NCBI GenBank assembly: GCA_905215645.1
Contig: CAJMQS010000016.1
Span: forward strand, 1 to 47,097
Direction: 5' to 3'
Source: an uncultured bacterium
GTDB taxonomy: Bacteria; Bacillota; Negativicutes; Acidaminococcales; Acidaminococcaceae
Length of the DNA: 47,097 nt
In this document: piece after piece, positions 40,667-47,097 of the stretch
Position numbering within the stretch: position 1 is the first letter of the stretch
Layout of the letters: every line of letters starts with the position of its first letter
The notes under the pieces: generated by a model
The model's input: only the letters and a program-made list of their open reading frames with translations
The model's database searches: none
Told to the model about the DNA's origin: nothing
Program-made: the position numbers and the translations under genes

Positions 40667-41542
40667 TCAGATCTCCTTTCCGGCTGCTTTGGCATAGGCC
40701 AGTACGTCCTTGGCCCGGGTCACGATGGGCATATCGATCATCTTCCCGTCCAGGGCGATGACACCGGAAGCGTTGGCCATGGCTTCTTCATAGACAGCTA
40801 CCACCTTTTTAGCATGTTCGATTTCCTTATCAGTGGGAGTATAGACTTCATGGACCAGCCCGATCTGGGTGGGGTGGATCACGGATTTACAGGTGAAGCC
40901 CAGCATTTTCCCAAAGGCTACGTCTTTCTTGAAACCTTCCGGATCCTTGAAATTGCTGTTCACGTAATCCATGGGGATGACCTTGGCAGCATGGGCACAA
41001 AGGGAAATCTGGTTCCGGGCAAAAAGGATCTCTTCCGCATCTTCGCTGCGGGCCATCCGCATATCCGTGCGGAAATCTTCGGCCCCCAGGCCGATGGCGA
41101 AGACCCGGGGAGACGCTTTGGCAATCTGATAAGCATTATAAACGCCAAGAGCCGTCTCGATGGAGCAGGCAATTTTTATCGTCCCAACGGGAATCTTGTT
41201 GGCCTGTTCCACTTCTGTAATCAGCGCATCCAGAGCCTGGACATTTTCCGCGGTCTCCGATTTGGGCAGGCGGAGAAAATCCGGTTTCAGGGGGACCATA
41301 GCCCGGACATCGTCTTCATAATAGGGCGTATCCTGGCCGTTGATCCGGATCCCGATCCGGCAGTCCGGCCGGTACGTGGAAAGGAAACTGCTGACCAAAT
41401 CCCTGGCAGCATCTTTTTCATTGACGGAAACCGCATCTTCCAGGTCATAGATTAAACAATCGGCTCCATAGATTTCTGCTTTGGCGATTTTTCCAGGGGC
41501 ATTCCCCGGGACAAAGAACATGGTCCTATATAAAGAGTTCAT
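40667..41542 (-). CDS. citE: Citrate lyase beta subunit (citryl-ACP lyase)
   Basis: Cleaves citryl-ACP to acetyl-ACP and oxaloacetate. The 291-residue TIM-barrel protein has MFFVPGNAPGKIAKAEIYGADCLIYDLEDAV near the N-terminus (metal-binding aspartate/glutamate), IACSIETALGVYNA with the catalytic glutamate region, and GLGAEDFRTDM. Its ATG overlaps the citD stop by 4 nt, with AAGGAGG inside citD. Confidence 0.93.
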   Translation of the reverse strand: MNSLYRTMFFVPGNAPGKIAKAEIYGADCLIYDLEDAVSVNEKDAARDLVSSFLSTYRPDCRIGIRINGQDTPYYEDDVRAMVPLKPDFLRLPKSETAENVQALDALITEVEQANKIPVGTIKIACSIETALGVYNAYQIAKASPRVFAIGLGAEDFRTDMRMARSEDAEEILFARNQISLCAHAAKVIPMDYVNSNFKDPEGFKKDVAFGKMLGFTCKSVIHPTQIGLVHEVYTPTDKEIEHAKKVVAVYEEAMANASGVIALDGKMIDMPIVTRAKDVLAYAKAAGKEI

Positions 41543-41826
41543 GCCGGTTCGCCTCCTTTTTGCGCCAGTGCCCGCTTCACAGCGGTACGGACCCGTGCCT
41601 TGATAGCGAAGTCCCAGGCTCCCAGATCATCGATCTGGATCTTTACGCCGCAGATCCCGAATTCGTCCAGGACCTGTTCCACATCCTCCTGGATGGCTTC
41701 TCCGAATTTCTTTTCCACTTTGCTGTGGATTTCCACTTCTCTGGCATCTCCGCCCAGTTCCAGCTGGACCATCAGGTCGTGCTTGGCATCACTGCCTGCA
41801 CGGACTGCGTTTGCAGAAAACTCCAT
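41539..41826 (-). CDS. citD: Citrate lyase acyl carrier protein (gamma subunit)
   Basis: A 95-residue acyl carrier protein that bears the phosphoribosyl-dephospho-CoA arm. The attachment serine is probably S12 in RAGSDAKHDLMV. GAGGAGG precedes the start. It leads citDEF and follows the small membrane protein gene by about 40 nt. Confidence 0.92.
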   Translation of the reverse strand: MEFSANAVRAGSDAKHDLMVQLELGGDAREVEIHSKVEKKFGEAIQEDVEQVLDEFGICGVKIQIDDLGAWDFAIKARVRTAVKRALAQKGGEPA

Positions 41827-41865
41827 CTGACAAGACCTCCTCTAAATCAAATCCAGCAATCAGTA

Positions 41866-42093
41866 TCATTCAGCATGTTTCACATAACTGAAAATAAATG
41901 CAGCAAACATACAGACACTTGAAGCATTAGAAGCCCAGGGATATAACGTTTTCCGTATCCACACCAGCAGGCTCCCATTCCCACTAAAAATAGCCACCGT
42001 CTGAATCAGCACAAGGGCAATCCCCACCAGCATAAATAATGGCATCGTAATTTCAAAAATTGTCATGCACAACGTTTTTAATGTTTTCTTCAT
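41866..42093 (-). CDS. Small membrane protein, possible reduced TRAP small subunit
   Basis: A 75-residue protein with two hydrophobic segments (about residues 10-35 and 57-72). It begins 12 nt after the TRAP-type large permease gene and precedes citD. By position it would be the TRAP small permease, but those normally have four segments and about 160 residues, so this is either a very short version, a degraded one, or an unrelated partner. No motif is recognisable. Confidence 0.55.
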   Translation of the reverse strand: MKKTLKTLCMTIFEITMPLFMLVGIALVLIQTVAIFSGNGSLLVWIRKTLYPWASNASSVCMFAAFIFSYVKHAE

Positions 42094-42105
42094 CTCTCCA
42101 TCACC

Positions 42106-43494
42106 TCACGCACCAATAACAGGGATGATCCTTGCCATAATCAGAATCGCTAGAAACATGGTAGGCAGAACATAATAAACCATGATGGGACGGAAAATTT
42201 TAGAGGGGTCCTCCAATCCCGAAATCCCACTGGCAATGTAAAGAGGTGCCGCATTGGGAGGGATTGCGCCTTCATTAGAAATTAAATTCAAGAAAGCAAC
42301 ACAGCAGACGACGGGGGGCAGCCCAATGGCCCGTAAAGCTGCATATACGGCAGCTCCCAGTGCACTTGTAGTCGCAGTCCCTGAAAAAGGACCATCCATC
42401 ATAGTGATCAGTACCGCAATGACGAGGATGACAAGGAGCGGTGAATAAGATCCCAGATGGGCAAAGATATTCTTGACTTCCTGGGTCATGCCTAATTGAT
42501 TGAGGACCCCGGAAGCAGCGAATGCCGTGAAGAGCAGCATGCCAACATCTGCATATTTCCCGATGGATTCCTTGATCATTTTTCTCCATCCAGCGAAAGT
42601 ATGGGGAAGATATTTCCATCCTTCAATCATGGTAAACAAAGACATCCAGATGGGAATCCAGAATACGATGGAAATAGATTTAAAAGCTTTCGGAAATGAA
42701 CCATTCATAGCACTCTTTACCCACGCCCCAGTAGGTCCCATCGTCGCTGCCAAAGGAATCAGGACACCCAGGAAAATCAGCAGAGAAGAGCCATTTTCTT
42801 TCAAAGCCTGTCCAAAAGGCATGATTTTTTCGGCAGGAATGGGTTTCAATCCCGATTTTTTAGCAAAATAATAAATCACTGCCAAGCGATAAGCCAGGAT
42901 AATAAAACCAGCCCCCAGCAAGCCTACATATAATGTCCCCGGAGACAATTCTTTTTCAATACTTTCCATCCCCAACAGGAGCAGCATGGAGGTAGAGGGT
43001 GGAAAAATCATTCCCATCCCGGCATTGCCGGCACAAATCAAGGTTGCCTGTTCAACAGACCAACCGGTCTGCATCATCCATGGAATCGTTATGGAACCGA
43101 TGGCTGCTGCATTTCCCGATCCGGAACCTGACACCATACCAAAAAGAGCAGAACCAATGGTGGACACATAGCCGCTCCCTCCAGGCAGACGTCCGATTAC
43201 ACTGTTTAAGATATTGACCAACCGCATGATCACGCCTGTTTTTTCCATCAGATAAGACATGAATACAAATGCCATTGCTGCATAAACGACTTCAGCATGG
43301 ATTCCGTAAGAAAAACTTTTTACAAAGACCGACTGCAGTGAATGTTTTGAAAAAGCTCCCGCAATGGCTACAATAATAAGATATGACCACATCATCGCTT
43401 CAGAAGCTCGGCGTTTGAATCCCACATTGAGTATTAAGATAATTGCAACATACAAAACCAATGAGATAATTCCCAATCCAATCATACCGCCCAT
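42106..43494 (-). CDS. TRAP-type large permease (DctM-like)
   Basis: A 462-residue, roughly 12-segment carrier. The stretch NAGMGMIFPPSTSMLLLLGMESIEKELSPGTLYVGLLGAG matches the conserved PPS region of TRAP large permeases, and GSGSGNAAAIGSITIPWM is a counterpart to their other half-repeat motif. GGAGC precedes the ATG at 43494. It lies upstream of citDEF in the same direction, so uptake of citrate or a related hydroxy-tricarboxylate is likely. No extracytoplasmic solute-binding protein gene is in the window, which is unusual for a TRAP system; the assignment may be to a related TRAP-like or secondary carrier group. Confidence 0.7.
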   Translation of the reverse strand: MGGMIGLGIISLVLYVAIILILNVGFKRRASEAMMWSYLIIVAIAGAFSKHSLQSVFVKSFSYGIHAEVVYAAMAFVFMSYLMEKTGVIMRLVNILNSVIGRLPGGSGYVSTIGSALFGMVSGSGSGNAAAIGSITIPWMMQTGWSVEQATLICAGNAGMGMIFPPSTSMLLLLGMESIEKELSPGTLYVGLLGAGFIILAYRLAVIYYFAKKSGLKPIPAEKIMPFGQALKENGSSLLIFLGVLIPLAATMGPTGAWVKSAMNGSFPKAFKSISIVFWIPIWMSLFTMIEGWKYLPHTFAGWRKMIKESIGKYADVGMLLFTAFAASGVLNQLGMTQEVKNIFAHLGSYSPLLVILVIAVLITMMDGPFSGTATTSALGAAVYAALRAIGLPPVVCCVAFLNLISNEGAIPPNAAPLYIASGISGLEDPSKIFRPIMVYYVLPTMFLAILIMARIIPVIGA

Positions 43495-43640
43495 TTACAA
43501 TGCTCCTTTCATGAATCCTTTCCTGCCAGAACCGGTTCATCCTGTGCCTCTTATACTTCAAATATATCTGAATATTTTCAGTTTGTATAATGGAATAATT
43601 GGATGACCATCATAACCAAAGTGCATGGTAGAACTCACAA

Positions 43641-43675
43641 AAAAGCACCTTGCAAAAATCCTGCAAGGTGCTTTT
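43641..43675 (-). terminator. Terminator of the LysR gene at 43681
   Basis: A 14-bp stem AAAAGCACCTTGCA/TGCAAGGTGCTTTT, followed on the minus strand by further T. Confidence 0.9.
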
Positions 43676-43680
43676 ACCAG

Positions 43681-44583
43681 TCATCCGTTAAAAGGGATTT
43701 CTTTAGGCTGCAAAAAATCTTTAAATTCTCGTTCTTTTATAAACTCAAGGAAATTTTTCAATAACGATGTATTGATATTCTTTTTCTTAAATATCAGCCA
43801 AGTATGCCGTTGAATCGGAGAACCATTCTTATCTTTTAAGATCAGCTGATGGAGAAAAGGCGCATCCGTGAGCAGCACAGAAGGCAAAAGTCCAAACCCG
43901 ATGCCGCTGAACACCATCTCCCTGCAAAGATCCAGACTGTTGACCAGCACTTCCGTATGGGGAGGGGTCTTGAAATTATTGTCCCACCATAAGTCCAGCA
44001 TTTTCATATAATATGCATCCGTTGTATAAGCAACACGGCTCATATTCGCCAAATCCGCCAGCTGAAAGGGCTGAGTGGAGGCCGCTGCAATGAAATTTGT
44101 CGCCAGATGGATCCGTTGACTCTCATCCCAGCCAAAATCATTCCGTAAAAAGCCAAAATGGCATTTGTTGTTGTTCATCAGCGAAACCACTTTGCTGGAA
44201 GGAGCCATCGTAATGGAAAATTTCACCTCAGGATAGATTTTCTTAAATTCCTTGATCAACGTCGGGAAATAATATTCACAAATAATATTGGGAGCCGTCA
44301 ATTTGATGATGCCGGCATTCCTGTTGTCAATGGCCGTAATCCTTGTTTTTAATTCATCATAATGGCGCAGTGCCTCATCCGCATATGCTGCTGTTTCCAT
44401 GCCGGTTGGTGTCAGTGCGATCCCTTTATTGGTACTCCGGATCAAATGAGTGCCCAGCTCTTTTTCCAATTGCTGGATTCTCTTTGTCAAGGCCGGCTGA
44501 GAAATAAACAATGCGTTTGCCGTCTTGGTGATATTTTTGAACTCCGCCAAATACTTTAAAATCAGTAAATCTCTGTCATCCAT
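43681..44583 (-). CDS. LysR-type regulator
   Basis: A 300-residue LysR-family protein with helix-turn-helix ITKTANALFISQPALTKRIQQLEKELG (about residues 18-44) and a sensor domain starting near AGIIKLTAPNI. It lies upstream of the TRAP-type/citDEF operon in the same direction, separated by a terminator, and downstream of the enolase-superfamily dehydratase. It could control either group. Base composition here is more AT-rich than in the left half of the window. Confidence 0.85.
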   Translation of the reverse strand: MDDRDLLILKYLAEFKNITKTANALFISQPALTKRIQQLEKELGTHLIRSTNKGIALTPTGMETAAYADEALRHYDELKTRITAIDNRNAGIIKLTAPNIICEYYFPTLIKEFKKIYPEVKFSITMAPSSKVVSLMNNNKCHFGFLRNDFGWDESQRIHLATNFIAAASTQPFQLADLANMSRVAYTTDAYYMKMLDLWWDNNFKTPPHTEVLVNSLDLCREMVFSGIGFGLLPSVLLTDAPFLHQLILKDKNGSPIQRHTWLIFKKKNINTSLLKNFLEFIKEREFKDFLQPKEIPFNG

Positions 44584-44784
44584 ACTTCCAAATCCTCACA
44601 AATCGATCTGCTTCTGTTTGCTCTGCTTCGATTGGGTTGCTCCCTACCATATAAGCGTTCAGTATATCAAGGTCCCGCTCTTTTTCCCCTTTTCCATCAG
44701 GAGTTCCCGTCGCAAAAGGAATTCCATCTCCTATTATAAAGAAAAGCAGCTCATCTCTCAAGGAAGAGCTGCTTTAATGAATTC
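44584..44784. other. Intergenic region upstream of the LysR gene
   Basis: About 200 nt without a supported gene. It contains the terminator at 44743-44775 and the upstream region of the LysR gene; no clear promoter was found. Confidence 0.5.
44743..44775 (-). terminator. Terminator of the dehydratase operon
   Basis: A perfect 10-bp stem AAAGCAGCTC/GAGCTGCTTT (44743-44752 with 44766-44775), followed on the minus strand by a T-rich run. Confidence 0.8.
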
Positions 44785-44877
44785 CTAAACGATAGTACAA
44801 CAAAATGGAGGAATATCCTGCGTGTCATAGCAAGGATTGACTGCCCGACAAATGTCTTCTTCTGCAATCACTGCCAT
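44785..44877 (-). CDS. Possible 30-residue cysteine-containing ORF
   Basis: An ATG frame starting 15 nt after the dehydratase stop and ending 10 nt before the terminator, encoding 30 residues with four cysteines, two adjacent near the C-terminus (PPFCCTIV). It has no good ribosome site. It may be a real small peptide, the relic of a longer gene, or chance. Confidence 0.25.
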   Translation of the reverse strand: MAVIAEEDICRAVNPCYDTQDIPPFCCTIV

Positions 44878-44892
44878 TCTTTTCAGGGATTC

Positions 44893-46077
44893 TCATTCAA
44901 CTGTCACTTTATCGCAATTTCTAAAAGCTATATCAGACAATTCCTGTCCAATGCCCGGCAAATCTGGTATTGAAAAGGCCCCATTATGAGGTTGATAATC
45001 ATATTTACACAGTTCTCTGTTACAGGGAGACAAATTATAATAGGTGTGGTGCTCATGGATTACAAAATTGGGAATGGCACACTCTACCTGCAGCGCTGCA
45101 GCTGTGGAAATGGGGCTGCCGCAGGCATGGATCTGGACTCCTACATCAAACGTATAGGCCATATCACAAATCTTCTTCACTTCGGTAATTCCACCACAGG
45201 TCCCTATATCCGGCTGGATGATCTGGATTGCATTTTGTTTGAAATATTCAATGTACTGCCACCGGGTATAGATCCTTTCTCCGTTGGCAATGGGCAGACC
45301 TGTTTCTTCATGGACAAATTTACAAAGTTGAGGCGTAGGAGTCGTCGGTTCTTCAAAATAAAAGATATTATATTTCTTCAGCATTTTTCCCAGCTGACTG
45401 GCAGATTGAGCATCAGTATAAGAATGGTTCTCTACAATCAAATCCACATCTTCACCAATGGCTTCCCGGACCGCCTGCACCCGTTTTTCAAACATACGCA
45501 TGTATTTCGGCGCCAGGAGCCCAATCCTGTCTTCCGCCGTATAATTCCCCTCATCTGGCCTGAATGTAAAGAAATCGATTTTAATGGCATCATAGCCCTC
45601 CTGGACTGCTTTCACTGCTTCCCGAGCATACTCTTCCGGAGTCCGCTGCGGAATGATATCAGGACACCAGCCAAATTGAAGCTGACTGGCATAAGCTCTC
45701 AAGTTTTTTCTCCGTTTTCCACCCAGCAGCTGATAGACCGGTGCATGGTAATATTTCCCCTTGATATCCCACAAGGCAATGTCGATAGCACTGATACCTG
45801 CAAAAATGACGGGACCTCCATTTTGCCCCCAAAAAGTAGACCGATATAATTTATCCCATATGATTTCATGATCCAGGGGATTCATCCCAATGATTAGTTT
45901 TGAGAAATTTCTTAAAATACCAAAAGCAGCAAACTGTGCTTCCCCATAAGCCAGGGCGGCTTCTCCATCTCCATAGATTCCTTCATCTGTGTAAATACGG
46001 CAGACAATAGGCCGCCAATGGCCGCCTTTCTTCAAATTGGTTTTCAGATGCAGGATGTCAACCTTAACGATTTTCAT
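44893..46077 (-). CDS. Enolase-superfamily acid-sugar dehydratase (MR/MLE type)
   Basis: A 394-residue member of the mandelate racemase/muconate lactonising branch, which abstracts the proton next to a carboxylate; most such proteins dehydrate acid sugars. Likely key residues are AIKIDFF (K166), metal ligands E216 in VENHS, E242 or E243 in FEEP and E267 in NGER, then D290 in QPDIG and H317 in IHACG. The usual second lysine of a KxK pair is replaced by aspartate (D168). The start at 46077 has AGGAGGG; the frame opens 12 codons earlier. It follows a 2-hydroxyacid dehydrogenase gene by about 107 nt. It is clearly not a GudD. The exact substrate is unknown. Confidence 0.8.
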   Translation of the reverse strand: MKIVKVDILHLKTNLKKGGHWRPIVCRIYTDEGIYGDGEAALAYGEAQFAAFGILRNFSKLIIGMNPLDHEIIWDKLYRSTFWGQNGGPVIFAGISAIDIALWDIKGKYYHAPVYQLLGGKRRKNLRAYASQLQFGWCPDIIPQRTPEEYAREAVKAVQEGYDAIKIDFFTFRPDEGNYTAEDRIGLLAPKYMRMFEKRVQAVREAIGEDVDLIVENHSYTDAQSASQLGKMLKKYNIFYFEEPTTPTPQLCKFVHEETGLPIANGERIYTRWQYIEYFKQNAIQIIQPDIGTCGGITEVKKICDMAYTFDVGVQIHACGSPISTAAALQVECAIPNFVIHEHHTYYNLSPCNRELCKYDYQPHNGAFSIPDLPGIGQELSDIAFRNCDKVTVE

Positions 46078-46184
46078 GAAATTTCCCTCCTTATTCCATC
46101 TTATGGATACCAATCATCTCACAAAAACATGAGATGTTATCTCTTTCCTCTGTCTCTTATTCCAGCTTTTGCATCGACTCTTCT

Positions 46185-47078
46185 TTAGGATTTGACATCA
46201 TAGGCTGAGGGATCCACTATATGAGGCCACCGTTCACCCTTGCAGACAGCGACACATCCTTTGGCACATTCCACGCACATATTCCGCAAGGCCTCTTGAG
46301 TAAGAGCCGCGCTATGAGGAGTCAGAACGGTATTCTTTGCGTAGAGCAGCGGATTGTCCCTGGTTATCGGTTCTGTACTGAACACATCGATTCCTGCTGC
46401 TGCGATACGATTGGCATTCAACGCATCAGCCAGGGCTTTCTCATCCACCACCGCTCCCCGGCTGGTATTGATCAGCATGGCACTTTCTTTCATCAGTGAG
46501 ATTTCCCGTGCTCCCAGTAAATGCTCGGTATTTCCCTTCAATGGAACATGGAGCGTGATAACATCACATTCTGACAGCATGTCATCCAGGTTTTCACAAT
46601 ATGCACATCCAGCCGCTTCAACTTTGGCACGGTTATGGGAATGACTGTAACCGAAGCATTCCATTCCGATTGCAGAACACAGTTGTGCAACCAGTTTCCC
46701 AATAGCGCCTACCCCAATGATGCCTACTTTTCTGCCAGCCAATTCGATGGCTTTCCCCGCATCACGGATCAGCCAATTGCCCTTGCGGATCTCACTGTCC
46801 GCCTCTTTCATGTTTTTCGCACAGGCAAACATCAGTGCCAAAGCATGTTCCGCAACGGAACGGCTATTTGCTCCCGGTGTAATGACAACAGGGATGCCAT
46901 GTTTCGCAGCATACGGTACATCTACGTTGTCATAGCCAACTCCAGTCCGTCCAATCACTTTTAAATTGGGGCACTGTTCTATAACGGAAGCATCACAGAT
47001 TCCAACTCGAAGGATAAAAGCATCCGCTGTTTGGAGCTGATCGATTATACTGTACCCATAAGTGTGGACACTTTTCAA
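46185..47078 (-). CDS. D-2-hydroxyacid dehydrogenase with a short N-terminus
   Basis: A 297-residue NAD(P)-dependent dehydrogenase of the PGDH group. It has the Rossmann motif VGIIGVGAIGKLV, a catalytic arginine in NTSRGAVVDE, a glutamate in DVFSTEP and a histidine in LTPHSAALTQEA. The N-terminus lacks about 20-25 residues found in relatives. In-frame stops lie directly upstream, and the frame begins at a TTG (47078) after AAGGGTGA, a fair ribosome site. Either this is the true start or the gene is 5'-damaged. It is upstream of the enolase-superfamily dehydratase in the same direction and probably acts in the same pathway. Confidence 0.75.
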   Translation of the reverse strand: MKSVHTYGYSIIDQLQTADAFILRVGICDASVIEQCPNLKVIGRTGVGYDNVDVPYAAKHGIPVVITPGANSRSVAEHALALMFACAKNMKEADSEIRKGNWLIRDAGKAIELAGRKVGIIGVGAIGKLVAQLCSAIGMECFGYSHSHNRAKVEAAGCAYCENLDDMLSECDVITLHVPLKGNTEHLLGAREISLMKESAMLINTSRGAVVDEKALADALNANRIAAAGIDVFSTEPITRDNPLLYAKNTVLTPHSAALTQEALRNMCVECAKGCVAVCKGERWPHIVDPSAYDVKS

Positions 47079-47097
47079 GAGTCACCCTTACCCAAAA

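Noticed and set aside
39464..41455. A 663-codon plus-strand open frame opposite citF and citE
   Set aside because: It spans two clearly recognisable minus-strand genes and their junction, and has no family features of its own.

Overview
The window is a dense, moderately GC-rich chromosome segment from an anaerobic fermenting bacterium. Ferredoxin-linked 2-oxoacid oxidoreductase genes, citrate lyase, sugar-diacid dehydratases and many ion-coupled carboxylate carriers suggest a member of the Negativicutes, perhaps the Acidaminococcus group. That assignment is an inference from gene content, not from a marker gene. I found no rRNA, tRNA, CRISPR array, phage module or intact transposon.

Layout. 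1-460 is an intergenic mosaic of hairpins and short period-7 repeats. 460-3566 is a zinc uptake and control locus: znuA faces znuC-znuB-zur across a promoter flanked by two copies of a palindromic operator. 3616-4923 is an NhaC-type antiporter. 4998-18072 is the centre of interest, a hexarate (galactarate/glucarate) region. It holds garD with a LarA-like gene; then, reading leftwards from a divergent LysR gene, gudD, a GntP-type permease, a 2-hydroxyacid dehydrogenase, korD-korA-korB-korC, an IlvD/Edd-type dehydratase and a stand-alone VOC protein. The garD and gudD promoters share a gapless 62-bp block, so the LysR protein at 17134 probably controls both.

18120-26538 holds an EIIC-like membrane protein with an odd N-terminal domain, a nitroreductase, an M20 peptidase, a threonine aldolase-type lyase with a DAACS symporter and LysR gene, and a MATE pump. 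26578-29857 is a three-gene unit: MatC-like carrier, DUF6282-type protein and divergent LysR gene. 29858-30860 is decayed DNA with a perfect 25-bp AT-rich palindrome, an orphan 3' gene end, and a TetR remnant joined to an M32 carboxypeptidase remnant.

31017-34373 is an operon of a metallo-beta-lactamase-fold protein, a CdaR-type sugar-diacid regulator and a second GntP-type permease. 34592-38769 is an AraC regulator divergent from a sodium:solute symporter and a gamma-glutamyltransferase. 39128-43494 is a TRAP-type large permease, a small membrane protein and citDEF. 43681-47078 is a LysR gene, an enolase-superfamily dehydratase and a second 2-hydroxyacid dehydrogenase.

Together the genes describe a specialist in importing and fermenting hydroxy- and dicarboxylic acids. 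The most unusual point is that both entry dehydratases for hexarates are present, while no recognisable aldolase, tartronate semialdehyde reductase, KdgD-type dehydratase or semialdehyde dehydrogenase is in the window. A Kor complex and an IlvD-type dehydratase occupy the place where those would be expected.
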